Positions 33,600-45,109 are shown, counted from the first letter of the stretch. The stretch: DNA of 64,000 nucleotides from Ursus arctos (GCF_023065955.2 NC_079873.1:10492566-10556565); one strand, 5' to 3'. Notes: a model not told the origin generated them from the letters alone. Program-made: numbers and translations.

Positions 33600-34032
33600 T
33601 ACTTTATGTGAGTGTAGTTTTCAAGCTGCGCTAACTGCTGTAACAAACAATCCCCATTTTTAGTGGTTTAGCGTGATGAAAGTTCATTTTCATTCGTGTA
33701 AATGCCCACCTTAGATGTTTGGGTTGAATGACTCTCCTGGCAGGTCCTTTCAAAGTGACAATGAGGGATCTGGTCTTCCATCTGCGACTCCCCTATTTTC
33801 TAGCTCCTAGAACCCACTCCATTCAGATGGGGAGCGGAGGATTCCCTGTGGGAGGGTTTCGTCACCCATGCCTGGAAGTGGCACATATCACTTCTGCTCA
33901 TCACTCATTGGTGAACCTCAGTCACATGGATCTGGTCAACTATAACGACTCTGGGAAGCGTAGTTTAACTGTGTATGCCCAAGAGGAAAGGAAATATGGT
34001 TTGGAAAACAAGGAGCTAGTTTCTGCCATGGT
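33600..34032 (-). mobile_element. MaLR-like LTR relic (copy 3)
   Basis: Antisense LTR: 'taactgctgtaacaaacaat', 'gaagtggcacatatcacttc', 'gggaagcgtagtttaactgt', 'tagtttctgccatggtg'. A 105-codon frame inside it is by chance. Confidence 0.6.
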
Positions 34033-34224
34033 GAGAGAGAAATGATCTAATTTGTTTAAGTCATTGCTATTTCTAGTCTCTGCCCTCCAATTGAAGTTAC
34101 ATCAATTTTAGTATTGAACTGGTATGCCTTATGTGCCAGTATAATAAAATCACCAATACACACACAAACAAGGCTACATTATAGAAACAAAGATATCTAA
34201 TCTATATAAAATTCAACACACTAC

Positions 34225-34420
34225 ATATTTATGTATATACAGATGGGTCTGTAAATGGGAAGGTAATAGTCCAAGAGGATACATATCAAATTTTTAAATG
34301 TGGCTACTTGTAGGAAGTGGTTTGAGATGGACTTTTATTTTTAACCCGTGTGCTTCTATACTGATTTTTTTTAAAACAAAAGGAATGGATTTGTGTCTAT
34401 ACTAAATACATTTGAAATAA
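34225..34420 (+). mobile_element. Possible old L1 3' UTR
   Basis: Sense text such as 'aggatacatatcaaattttt', 'ggctacttgtaggaagtggt', 'cttttatttttaacccgtgt' follows the end of old L1s. Confidence 0.45.
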
Positions 34421-34991
34421 AAAAGAACTCATATACAGTCCTGGTTAAGGCATCTTTTAAATAACCCATGTAATTCTGAATTCCAACACTCATGAAGTCG
34501 AAGAACCTACAGAGTCCCCACACAGCCCAGAACATGCCTCAAAGTAGAAAAATAAGAATGGCAGTGACCCTGAGAGAAGATAAAGGGAAATAAGAAAGTG
34601 GACATTAGACAACTGAACGTCTCTGTATATCCAGTGAGGACGGAGCAAAGGGAAACGTGGCTTGAAGTGTAAGATCAAGGATTTAGGGTAGTCACCGGCA
34701 AGATCTCTTTTCACATTCTTGCTTGTTAAAAATTGGGCTGGGTTATAATGGGAGGGTGTGGAATTTCATCTCCCCAGGGCTGGTGTGATGACAGAAGGGC
34801 CTTTATTGTTATATTCCTTAAGTTGTGTAGAACTGCATCACCTTTGACTCCCATGGCCATGGTTACTCGAGATAAAACACTTAAAGACAGTTGATGTTTC
34901 CTGTTTATCTTGTAGCTTTCGTCTTTGCTGGTGCTGGTCAGGGAAGAACTACCTAGGGAGTGTTTCGGGAGAGCCAGGGCGAGCGCAGGTT

Positions 34992-35002
34992 GGGGGGGGG
35001 GG
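34992..35002 (+). repeat. G11 run
   Basis: Eleven consecutive G in GC-rich surroundings ('gcgctgggcccagg' follows). Confidence 0.95.
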
Positions 35003-35563
35003 CGCTGGGCCCAGGATGAGGTGTTGGGCTGAGGCAGCACAAAGCTGTCATCCCATTAAGCAGGGTTAAGATGGAGATTTTCACCACTGATTACACCTTG
35101 TTCTGCATTCTTTTATGTTCACATTTTTTTTCTCACTTCTTAACTTCTTTTCAGCTTTCTTAGGAGAAATATTTTGCTTATTAAGGATGGTATGAATAAA
35201 TGTTTAATCATCATCCCCTTATTGTACTGCACATAATGCTGGTCTAGCATTTTCTAACTTGATAAATGTGTTACATTTACTTGTAAATTAAGGATATTCG
35301 TATTACAGATGGGTGTGCCATGAAAGGAATAAAATCTATGCTTAATACCATAAAGTCTTACAGGATACTTATGGTGAGCCTCCCCCCCCTTTTTTTGAGG
35401 TATTCTCGATTTCCAGATTTAGTGTTCACAATTTTGTAGCACGAAGGGCAAAAATAGACGAGGATAAATGAGCAAACTGATGTTAACTCATTTGCTGGCT
35501 GCTGCTCAATCTTTTTCTTTTTCCAACACCTTGAGATATCCTCCCCCAGCCGGGGCAGTGGGC

Positions 35564-35575
35564 GGGGGGGGGGGG
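35564..35575 (+). repeat. G12 run with neighbouring G tracts
   Basis: Twelve G preceded by 'ccggggcagtgggcgg' (35551-35563), giving several G tracts within about 25 bp, a possible G-quadruplex. Confidence 0.9.
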
Positions 35576-36339
35576 AATCAGCCCGAGGGATCAGACGGCA
35601 ATGGGAATTTTCAGACTTCTTAATAACACCCTAGTTCGTGCCAGGAGGTCTTATGTTTTGATAAAATTTAGGAGAAAAGTTTGGAATTCAATAATTTTCA
35701 TTTTACAGGCTCTCCATTTTCGGTTTTATCTCTGATCTGCTTAAGCAGGACACTCCCCCAACAATTTATCGCCTTTTAAGGCCATGAATTCAGAGGGCTG
35801 ACAACAAATCTGGACAAACTCTAATATGCCCTGTGCCAACTGTAATTTAGCTGGTCCTTTGAGAGCACAAGTTTTTATTACCATAAATCTTCTGCTTCCA
35901 GGCGTCTCCCCGCTGACAACGTTGTCCAATTTTGAATCCCGACATCTTCATTTCAAAAGCCCGCAGATGAAACTGCGAAGGTCAGGTTTCATTGTAATTG
36001 TGGGCAATGGTGAAAAGAGGACCACAGTCCTCAGCGCTGAGCTGCCGCCCGCAGCTTGCTTTGGCGAGCCCAGGGCTTGGGCGGAGTGTCACCGTGCAAT
36101 TCAGGTGAATGATTACACCTGGCACTTGGAGCATCGGGAACTGTTTGGTCATATTTCAGTGTCTCACTTTGTCACCACACAAGGAGAGAAAGATTTTACC
36201 GAGGACTCTGATTTAGCATACGTGAACACTGCAGACTTCCTACTTTCATAATGTCCTTTTCTCCTCCTTTATGTAACTAGTGGCTCTCAACTTTCAGATC
36301 TTATCTCAAGCAACACAACTAACTGTACACGGCTGACCT

Positions 36340-36500
36340 TTCGGTATCTTGCATTTACCTGCAAAACAGGGATAATGATGGCTTCCACATCGAAGACTCA
36401 TTGGCAAGATTAAATGAGTTAGTGCGCGCCACGTACTTAAAGGGGCGCCTGGCATGAAGTAAATGCTCAACCACGGTGAGCTATTATCGTGGCCTCTGTT
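36340..36500 (+). mobile_element. MIR SINE (sense)
   Basis: Strong sense MIR: 'acctgcaaaacagggataat', 'agattaaatgagttagtgcg', 'gcctggcatgaagtaaatgc', 'ctattatcg'. Confidence 0.85.
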
Positions 36501-36529
36501 ACTGTGACAGCCGGAGCTGTCTGAGCAAG

Positions 36530-36725
36530 ACGGTCTACGTGATTCATTTGTATCTTCTCTCATTTCCGCAGCAGCCCTGTGAGGTCGGCGCGGCTGTCGT
36601 TTCTATTCCACAGTGGAGGAAACTGAAGCTAGATCAGTAACTCGTTCAAGGTCACAGACCAAGTCAGTGATGCATCCAGAATTTGCATCCAAGCACTCAG
36701 ACTCCAGAGCCCATGCTCATTAGCA
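36530..36725 (-). mobile_element. MIR SINE (antisense)
   Basis: Strong antisense MIR: 'agccctgtgaggtcggcgcg', 'cacagtggaggaaactgaag', 'gttcaaggtcacagaccaag', 'actcagactccagagcccat'. It lies 30 bp from a sense MIR. Confidence 0.87.
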
Positions 36726-37090
36726 AAGCCATGGTGACGAAGGTAGGAAGCAGATGCTGTCACTGCCCGGCCCACAGCCCATCACTCTTACTACTTCATG
36801 GCACACTGGCCCGACTTCAGTCTCTCAGCACTTACATTTTGTTGCTCGAGGACTCTCTCTGGCCTCTAAATCCTACTCTACCACTCAGGTGGAAGACAGA
36901 AAGGGGTCAGGGAATCGACATCCCTGGAACAGCCCTCAATTAATGATTGCTGTGGGCCTGTGGATAAATACCCCACCTTCCTCACCCCGGCGTGGGGTAA
37001 CTCTGAGACCCGTCCTGCCCTGGCCCCTGGTTCCAGCTGCCCACCACAGCAGCTGACTCTGCATCCTTCTGCTCCCTGACTCACTTCTTC
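36726..37090. other. Unassigned stretch
   Basis: No repeat recognised. Moderately GC-rich. Overlapping frames on both strands show no domain. Confidence 0.4.
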
Positions 37091-37286
37091 TTTTTTTTTT
37101 TTTGAGATTTATTTATTTATTTCAGAGAGAGAGAGAGAGACAGACGAACAGAAGGAGAGGGAGAGAGAAACTCAAGCAGACTCCCTGCTGAGCAGGGAGC
37201 CTGATGCGGGGCTCGATCCCAGGACCCTGGATTCATGACCTGAGCCGAAGGCAGATGCTTCACCGACTGAACCCCCCAGGCGCCCC
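37091..37286 (-). mobile_element. Can-SINE
   Basis: Antisense SINE with T run, GA-rich body and 'caggcgcccc' end. No target duplication could be read. Confidence 0.95.
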
Positions 37287-37294
37287 TATCACAG

Positions 37295-37440
37295 CATTTT
37301 ATTACCTCCATATGGTACATAAGGAAGACAAGGCTCAAGGAGAGTGAATGATTTGCCCAGTGTCATAAAACAAGTAAAAGAAGGACCCAGGGCTCAAATC
37401 CAGGTCTGTCAGGCTTCAAGTTTATGTCCCTTCAACTAAG
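37295..37440 (-). mobile_element. MIR SINE
   Basis: Antisense MIR: 'ggaagacaaggctcaaggag', 'gatttgcccagtgtcataaa', 'gggctcaaatccaggtctgt'. Confidence 0.75.
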
Positions 37441-38221
37441 ATGCCTTTTTTATTCATTAATATATGAGCGTACGCACTATTTATTGTCTGCTGGGCGTCA
37501 GGGGTGGGGCGTTAACTGTGACTGCTCTAACCTTAATGCTTAACTTGGTACCTGGCACAGAGTTGTGGCTCAAGATTTCTTTCTTACACCAAAATATGCA
37601 AAATCAAACTACATGAAATTTTGGGGTTAATGTGAAAAGTTAATCACTTTTTGGGACACCATTTTGTTGCCAAATATTTCTAAATTTCAAAAACCTTACA
37701 AATCAACTCTTGCAATACAACCTATTCAAAATCTGAAAAGTACATATTTTGGAAAATTCCTTTATTTCCTTATCTCTTGGATTCGAAAAATAAAGACTTC
37801 CCTTTATAAACCAAAGGTGATTATGATTTTAGCGGATGTAATGATTTTTTTGGTGGGGACTCAGGGGAACATGAGTTCTCATGTTTTCAGAACACTATTT
37901 CCTTTCTGTTTGACTTAGACAATTAGCAAGAGGACCTTAGCTCCTTATCAGATCATAGTTTCCCATGACTAGAAATTAGAAAGTAGTTTCCAAGGTAACA
38001 GAAAACCAAGATGCTTTGCCCTCCAGCGTATTAGAAGTATAAAATGGGATTCTACCTGTCTTAGTTTTTGCTTAGGTCTCAAAGGCTCGTAATATAAAAT
38101 AAAAAATGTTAAGTACTCTCACATTCCAATGTTCCAACATGAGGTCCTGGATTACCACACACAGAATTTTGGACCCTTAGCTCAGTATCAAGTTTGTAAG
38201 ATGACTCATGTTTGAGAGGCC

Positions 38222-38224
<3 letters not shown>
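37441..38224. other. Unassigned stretch
   Basis: No confident repeat. About 37540-37575 ('acttggtacctggcacagag') may be a short MIR/L2 remnant. Confidence 0.4.

Positions 38225-38255
<31 letters not shown>
38225..38255 (+). repeat. (AG)15 microsatellite
   Basis: Uninterrupted AG dinucleotide repeat of about 31 bases, not part of a SINE body. Confidence 0.95.
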
Positions 38256-38259
<4 letters not shown>

Positions 38260-38714
38260 CCTTGGATTCTATAGTTGTGTGACATTTCCTTTCTTGACCC
38301 CATGATGGAGGTGAAGGTGGATGTTTACCTCACTTCAGGTCAGTGAGGGGGGCTTCCTGGGCACCTCTTAGAGAGACCTTGTTCCCTGTGTCCTCTTTAC
38401 ACAGTGTCGGTGGTTTCCATGTCTTGGCTATTGTAAATAATGCTGCACTGAACATAGGGATGCAGATATTTGAGATTGTGATTTCATTTCCTTCCGATAT
38501 AAACCCAGAAGTGGGATTGCTGGATCAGAGAGTAATTGTATTTTTAAAGCTTTGAGGAACTTCTGTGTTATTTTCCACAGTGGCCACACCAATTTGCATT
38601 CTCACCAATAGTACAAAGGGGTTCCCTTTTCTCTACATCCTTGCCAACGCTTGTTGTGTCTTTTTCTTTTTGAGAATAATCATTCTAATAGGTGTGAGGT
38701 GATATCTCATTATG

Positions 38715-38902
38715 TTCAAGATTTTATTTATTTGAGAGAGAGAGCGAGTGAGTGAGCAGGAGGGAGAGGGAGAGAGAGAATGTGAAGCCGATTCCACACT
38801 GAGCACAGAGCCCGATGCGGGGCTCAATCCCAGGATCACGAGATCTTGACCTGAGCCAAAACTGAGTCCGATGCTTAATGGACTGAGCCGCCCCAGCGCC
38901 CC
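38715..38902 (-). mobile_element. Can-SINE inside L1
   Basis: Antisense SINE. Flanks tatctcattatg (38703-38714) and tatctcatcgtg (38903-38914) are a target duplication with two mismatches. The host L1 text reads through across it. Confidence 0.93.
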
Positions 38903-38974
38903 TATCTCATCGTGGTTTTGATTTGCATGTCTCTGATGCATCTGTTCACGTGCCTGTCGGTCATTTGTATGTCT

Positions 38975-39228
38975 TGTGTTTCTTTTCTTTTTTAATTTAA
39001 ATTTAATTAATTCACATATATTATTAGTTTCAGAGGTAGAGGTCAGTGATTCATATATTATGTATTATATATATATATATTCATATGTTATATAATAGCC
39101 AGTGCTCATTACATCACATGCCCTTCTTAATACCATTATCCCCCCTCCAGCAACCCTCAGTTTGTTTCCTATGATTAAGAGTCTCTTATGGTTTGTCTCC
39201 TTTTCTGATTTCATCTTGTTTTATTTTT
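38975..39228 (-). mobile_element. L1 3' UTR nested in the larger L1
   Basis: 'attattagtttcagaggtag ... agccagtgctcattacatca ... ctatgattaagagtctctta ... tttcatcttg' is a carnivore-type antisense L1 3' UTR. The outer L1 resumes at 'ctgcccatttttttagttgg', so this is a separate 5'-truncated insertion. Confidence 0.8.
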
Positions 39229-39497
39229 TCTGCCCATTTTTTTAGTTGGTTTATTTATTTTTGCTGTGAGTTTTATGGGCTCCTTATATATTTTGGATAT
39301 TCACCCCTTATCAGATAGATGTTTTGCAAATACTTTCTCCCATTCCATAGGTTGTCTTTTCATTTTGTTGATTGTTTACTTTGCTGTGCTGAATATTTTT
39401 AGTTTGATATAGTCCCACTTGTTTAGTTTGCCTTTTGTTGCCTGTGCTTCCGGTGTTATACCTGGAAGAATCATGGCTAAGACCAATGTCAAGGAGC

Positions 39498-39936
39498 TTA
39501 TTCCTCGTGGTTTTTTTCTAGCAGTTTCATGGTATCAGGACTTATATTTAATTTAATCCATTTTGAGCTAGTATTTTTGAGTGGTGTAAGATAGGAGTCT
39601 AATTTCATTCTATTGCATGTGAGTATCTGGTTTCCCCAACACCATTTATCCTTTACCTTATTGTGTATTCTTGGCCTCTCTGTCAAACATTAGTTGACCA
39701 TATATGCATAGGTTTTCTTCTGGGCCCTTGATTCTGTTCCATTGGTCTATGTGTGTGTTTTTATGCCAATGCCATACTATTTTGTTGATTATAGCTTTGT
39801 AATAAAATATGAACTCAGAAAGTGTGATGCCTCCAGCTTTGTTCTTCTTTCTCAAGATTGCTTTGGCTATTTGGAGTCTTTTGTGTTTCCATATACATTT
39901 TAAGATCACTTTTTCTATTTTTGTGAAAAATGCCAT
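39498..39936 (-). pseudogene. L1 ORF2 remnant
   Basis: Minus-strand open pieces in two frames encode L1 ORF2 text: 'HWHKNTHIDQWNRIKGPEEN' at 39658-39936, continuing in another frame with 'NRMKLDSYLTPLKN' at 39498-39686. The frame break makes it non-functional. Confidence 0.85.
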
Positions 39937-40629
39937 TGAAATTTTGACAGGATTATATTGAATCTGTAGATGGTTTTGGGTAGTATGGACATTTTAACAG
40001 TATTAATTCTCCTGATCCACAAACATGAAATACCTTTCCATTGATTTATGTTTTCTTCAATGTCTTATAGTTTTCAGAGTAGTGATCTTTCACCTCCTTG
40101 GTTATATATATCCCTAAGTATTTTATTCTTTCTGGTGCTATTTTTCAGGTAGTTCATTGTTAGCGTATAGATACACACTGATTTTTGTATGTTGATTTTG
40201 TATCCTGCAGCTCTCCTACATTTGTTTATTAGTTGCAACACTTTCTCAGTGGAATCTTTGGGGGTTTATGCATATAAGATCATATCATCTGCAGAGACAA
40301 TTTTGCTTCCTTCTTTCTGATTTGGAGGCTTTTATTTTTTATTTTTTATTTTTCTGTCTTGTCTAGGTGTTCTGCCTAGGACTTCCAGCAAAATGTTGAG
40401 TAAGAGTAGTGAGAGTGGGCATTCTTGCCTTGTTCCTGATCTTAGCACAAAAGCTTTCAACCTTTCCTCAAGAGTATGATGGTAGCTGTGGGTCTGTCAT
40501 ATATGGCCTTTATTATGTTGAGGTACCTTCCTTCTATACCCAATTTGTTGAGTTTTCATCATGAACGGATGTTGAATTTTGTCAAATGCTTTTTCTGCAT
40601 CTGTCGAGACCAACATCTACATTCCTTTT

Positions 40630-41010
40630 TTTCCAGTCTCACGGAGCTATCACTGACATAATAGCATGTAAGTGTTTTAAGGCATACAACATAGTGATTT
40701 TATATACGTACAGATTGCAAAATGATTACCGCATTAAGGTCAGTTAGCACACTCATCATCTCACATAGTTACAATTGTGTGTGTGTGGGGGGAAAACTTT
40801 TAAAATCTACTCTCAGCAACTTTCAAATATACAATACAGTGTTGTTGACTGTAGTCACCATGCTTTACTTATTACGGAATGTATTCATCTCATAAGTGGA
40901 AGTTTGTGCCCTCTGACTACCTTCACTCATTTTCCCCATCCCTCACTTCCCACTGCTGGCAACCACTAATCTGTTCTCTGTGAGTTTTCTTAGGTTTCAG
41001 AGAAGTGAGA
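40630..41010 (-). mobile_element. Separate L1 3' UTR
   Basis: Antisense L1 3' end: 'ttaaggcatacaacatagtg', 'attgcaaaatgattaccgca', 'ccactgctggcaaccactaa'. It sits on the 5' side of the neighbouring L1, so it cannot be that element's own 3' UTR. Confidence 0.7.
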
Positions 41011-41042
41011 CCATGTTGTCGCAAATGGCATCTACTTTTTTA

Positions 41043-41095
41043 ACAGGCTCCCAGGTGGCATCAGTGCTCCTGGTGTGGGGACCACACTTGAAGTC
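41043..41095 (-). mobile_element. MER5-like hAT fragment
   Basis: 'ggctcccaggtggcatcagt ... tggtgtggggaccacacttg' is the antisense end of a MER5-type element. Short. Confidence 0.5.
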
Positions 41096-41574
41096 ATAAG
41101 GCTTTGAGCTATCTGTCAAATATCGTGAATGTGCACATTTTTTGAGAGGAGGGGATTCATGGTTTCCATCATTCTCAAGCAGTCTGTGATAGGAAAAACA
41201 TCAAGAACCACTGCCTTAAAGAAATTAAGGTATAAGCAGCTGAGGTAAGAAGCCTTTAGGAGATTTGAAAGTACAAATTTGAAAAGAGGCCGATATAGAC
41301 ACTCATGGTGGAGGCCCATGGGAGGCTCTTAATTTGTGGGAAGGAATAAGGCTGTACTCTTTAACGTTCCCTTTCTCTCGAGGGTGTGGAGAGGGGAGCG
41401 GGGAGAGGTTTTCTTTATTTTTGTGGCCCATATGAACCTCAGTGCCTCTGTGTTGTTGCTTGGGCCTTCTGGCATTTTCTGGTTCTTCTGCTGCTCCCCC
41501 GCCATTTTCAGAGAGCAGGATAAGCAGACAGATATTAAACAAAACACAAAACCTTTTGGGACACAATGACCACC
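41096..41574. other. Unassigned stretch
   Basis: Overlapping frames on both strands (41303-41676) show no domains. No repeat is recognised beyond a possible hAT end near 41205. Confidence 0.35.
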
Positions 41575-41705
41575 AGAGGTTGCTTTAAAATGCAGATTCC
41601 CAGGCCTCAAGCTAGAGCCTAGGAATCTGCATATGTAAAAAACTACCTCACAGGACTTTGCCGTGGCCCTCCCCAACCATGTTGTGAGAAACCCTGACCT
41701 ATTAT
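41575..41705. mobile_element. MER5/MER20-like hAT relic
   Basis: 'tttaaaatgcagattcccag', 'agcctaggaatctgcatatg', 'tgttgtgagaaaccctgacc' match the general layout of small hAT-Charlie elements. Orientation uncertain. Confidence 0.5.
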
Positions 41706-42344
41706 TTCCAAGTGTTTTTACGATGGCTTGAAGAAAACAAATTAAATCTCTAGGTGCGTCACAATCTGATTTCTCAGCTACCTGTGGTTAGGAAAGCCAG
41801 GCAGCTCTCTCTTCTTATTACACTTGCAGCTAGGGTCATTTCCTCCTAAGATTCTAACTCCCCTGTGCCCTGAGGCTAAGTCGGAGCATTTCTCCTTATT
41901 TGGCTTCCTCATCGCAGGGAAAAGCTACTGTGCCTTGTCTTGCAACCTCTACGCAGTACCCTGGAGGTGCGCCATCTCAGTGGCGGACCTAGTACTTTCT
42001 CTTTGCAACATGCTTTGTAGAGTCAGTAAACTTGACAAAGTGCTTCACGAGCTCTTTGGGCCTGAGGCATTGCATAAAGAGATTATGCAAACAGAATGGC
42101 ATCCACCTTGCAGGCAGGTGGTGGGCCGTTTTCTCTCCTCCCCTCCTACCTGCCCCAGCCCTGGGAAGAATTTGAGCGCAGATCGGCTGGGAAGCCTTTG
42201 CAGAGAAAGGCTGAGCTGTTAGAAGAGTGAAGTCGATAACACAAACTGGTAACAGCTGCGGGCTGGAGGAAGCGACATGGGATGAGATAGCTCGAGACGC
42301 TGGATGTGAACACTTTGAGTAGGAAAATCTATTGGCCGAGGATA
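41706..42344. other. Repeat-poor stretch
   Basis: No transposon recognised. A 132-codon plus frame (41824-42222) is cysteine-rich by chance or real; no domain is visible and there is no good Kozak or splice context. Confidence 0.4.
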
Positions 42345-42590
42345 TAACATTACCATTTACTGAGCTTCTACTATAGGTCAGGCACTGAACTAGGCATCTG
42401 CCTATATACCTTTTCTTATTCCATATTCATCACAATGCTGTGAGGAAAGGCATTTTTAATCTCCATACCACAAAAAGGGAAACTGAGGCTCACGGAAATG
42501 CAGTGAATTTGCTCCCTATAATACAATTACTAAGTTGAAAATCTTGGATTCAAAGCCGTGTTTCTTGAACCACAACCATCTTCTTGCCAC
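42345..42590 (-). mobile_element. MIR SINE
   Basis: Nearly full-length antisense MIR: 'ttactgagcttctactatag', 'caatgctgtgaggaaaggca', 'gggaaactgaggctcacgga', 'ttggattcaaagccgtgttt'. Confidence 0.87.
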
Positions 42591-43879
42591 TATCCAGCTC
42601 TGCATCCATTCATATCTGGGAGGTAAATGGACAGAGGGAGATGACCAGAGACGTGTAAAACTGATGGCTGCATCCTGCACAGATCCCTTTCCGGCTTACC
42701 TTTATGCCAAGTTTCGGTATATTGCTGCTATTTCACAGGCACTACTCCTTTTATGTTGTACATGAAAAATATTTCAATTTCTGCCGAAGCACAGATATAA
42801 TTTTGAAAGTAAGTAGATGAGGGTAATATTTTGAAAATTATAACTCAATATATTTTTTATTTCTTTGTAGGTGTTGCTCCCCTTCCGCTATCTTATGAGT
42901 CATAGGGTTTATGGCCCGGGAAAGAATGGGAGGAATCAAAGATCGTACACAAGAAAGGAGGAAGTGAAGGAGAGGGGCTTCTGTCCCACTGGGACAGGAA
43001 GTCCTTAGGCTCTGGGAAAAAGACCTAAGGAAAGAGAAAGACATTTAAGAGATCAGATAGCAGTGGCCTTACTCCCCGTGAGAATGGCCCGATCTCCAGA
43101 GGTGAAGATGCTTCAGTGAAACATTCCACATAGTTTGATGGGTGATGTCAAAAGATGGGGGCTCGTGTCCTACCTGCCTATATAGGACTCTGGGAAGAAA
43201 GCTCACAAGGCACCCCGCAGGCACACAATACTCACAGAATGTGCCAGAAGATAACCTAGGTTTTATTGAGTTCATCTGTTTGAAATACGCCATCGACTTC
43301 TGATCTAATTACCTTAGACAGCTTTTAATTTAGTTTTGTTAGTACAAAGAGTCCTCTTCACCAACGGGATTTTGGAAACATACGTGATTTCTTTTTTTAC
43401 TCTTTTTGTCTTAGTAGCATAACACAAGGAGTCAGATTTCACAAAAGGCCAGAAAAATGTGACCTCTCCACTGGATGCTGAAACTTGTGAGTCCTTACAT
43501 GCCAAAGGTTAGAATTGGCCCCACGCTGCCTGCTCCCATTCCTGACAATACAGCATGGATATGAGCCATGGCATTAACACTTTGTGTTCCCAGTAATGAC
43601 ACTCAAATAGAGGGTAGGCAGAGATGGCAGTGCCTCCTGGGAATTTAGGGGCTTCCTTATTCGAATTCATTCATGCACACGGGATGACCTTACTTTAAGG
43701 AAATGGTGTCAAATATTGCAGTTGTTGGGTGTATTGAAAATAGACAATGACTCAAGCATGTCTGCAGCTGCCTGATTTTATTATGGTGGTTCCTTGATGT
43801 CATCATTATGTCCTGGCTATCAGCTTCGATGCTTGGCGAACTGAATCCAAGGGCAGTTCAATTTGTTCATGGCTTCCAG
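42591..43879. other. Unassigned 1.3-kb stretch
   Basis: No repeat or exon recognised. Confidence 0.4.
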
Positions 43880-44292
43880 TATCCATGTCCTTTAGTAGTG
43901 AGTGCCCTGCCCCATCTGGGCTTAGCCTTTTGACTTGTTTTGGCTAATGGGACAATAGCATATGTGACACGGAGCAAAGACTTAGAAAGTGCTTGTGCAT
44001 TGGGTCTTGTCCTCTTGGAATCTTGCCACCAAGCCCAGGCTAGCCTACTGGAGGATGAGACACCATGTGGAAAAAAACTGGTAGTCAGCCAGCCCCCAGT
44101 CAGCCTGGCAGCTGGTTACAGCTACATGTGTGAGTCGCAACCGAGGTCGACCAGGGTAGCTTGAGTCAGCAGAATCAGCCAGTTTAGCCCAATCTAAATT
44201 GATGACCCACAGAGTCATGAGATCAATAAACAGTTGTACCTTTAAGCCGCTACGTGTTTAGGTGCTTGTTATGCAACTGAATCAATACAGAC
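43880..44292 (+). mobile_element. MLT1-type LTR (ERVL-MaLR)
   Basis: Sense MLT1: 'cttttgacttgttttggcta', 'ttgggtcttgtcctcttgga', 'ggctagcctactggaggatg', 'gatgacccacagagtcatga', and the 3' end with AATAAA at about 44225 and 'tttaagccgctacgtgttta'. Non-coding solo LTR. Confidence 0.87.
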
Positions 44293-44879
44293 ACCCAGTG
44301 CATGGCTTAGTCAGTCTACTGAAAACTGTTTGGGGTTGGGGGATGACCTCATGAAGGGCAAATGAATTAAACAATGCAAATTTATTAATATATTAAGAAG
44401 TAAGACTGATAGGTAGACAGGATGATTATCAGTGCATCTTCTCCTTTAGGAGAATTTTCATGGGAATCCAAATAACTCAAAAGGCAGCCTTGATAGCAAC
44501 AATAACAGCCTTAGGGAGGCAACTGCTTGACCTGAGAGGAGCTTGCCGCATCCATGTCCACTCTCATTGAATAATAGATTTATAAAGGGGAGAGGGAGAG
44601 AGATCGATCTTGTTCAGGTGTGATGAGTCTCCTTTTCCCTGGAGAGTCTGGAGTTACATACACAGATTCTCCCACTTTGGGCTCTCCTTCCCTAGAATCC
44701 ATGAGAACTGCACCAAATATGCCTCTCTGAAGTCACACCCAGGTTACTTAGCTTATACTTGGAAATTCTGATATCTTACAAATCAGCTTTCCTTATAGGT
44801 TATTTCTATGGTATTTTATGTTTAAGGTTTTTAAGCCTATGTATTTTAATGTTATGGGAGGAATGGATTGGGTTGAGAT
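44293..44879. other. Unassigned stretch
   Basis: No repeat recognised. Confidence 0.4.
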
Positions 44880-45090
44880 GGACAGTTGATGGAGAGGCCA
44901 CTGCAGTAGTCCAGACCAGGGAAATGATTATTAAGATGCAGCTGTTGGCTGTGCAGATGAAGAGAAATAGATGGACTCGAGAAAGTTTGGAGGTAGGGCA
45001 GTCAGGACCGGATGAAGGTGGGGGAAAAGGGAGGGATCAAGGGGGATGCCTGGTTTTAGGATGGAGCAGTTTGGTGGCAACATTTGACAT
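44880..45090 (-). mobile_element. L2 LINE fragment
   Basis: 'ggccactgcagtagtccaga', 'gaagagaaatagatggactc', 'aagggagggatcaaggggga' follow antisense L2. Confidence 0.6.
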
Positions 45091-45109
45091 ATGAGATAAA
45101 TATCTTTTA

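Larger units (their letters stand above)
34425..36335. other. Repeat-poor 1.9-kb stretch
   Basis: No transposon recognised, unusual for this window. It includes the G runs at 34992 and 35564 and a dense unique part at about 35640-36250. The 141-codon plus frame 35826-36251 has no signal peptide, domain or low-complexity signature. It may be coding or a conserved non-coding element; the sequence alone cannot decide. Confidence 0.45.
38395..40615 (-). mobile_element. Long L1 ORF2 fragment with nested insertions
   Basis: Antisense L1 running from the ORF2 end ('ttgtaaataatgctgcactg') back through 'gccacaccaatttgcattct', 'cttatatattttggatattc', 'agattgctttggctatttgg' and 'tgttgaattttgtcaaatgc'. 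It is interrupted by a SINE (38715-38902) and by a second L1 3' end (38975-39228). No intact frame remains. Confidence 0.9.

Noticed and set aside
36442..36451. 'ggggcgcctgg' looking like a Can-SINE start
   Set aside because: It is the 'agtgcctggca' part of a sense MIR altered by mutation; no SINE body follows.
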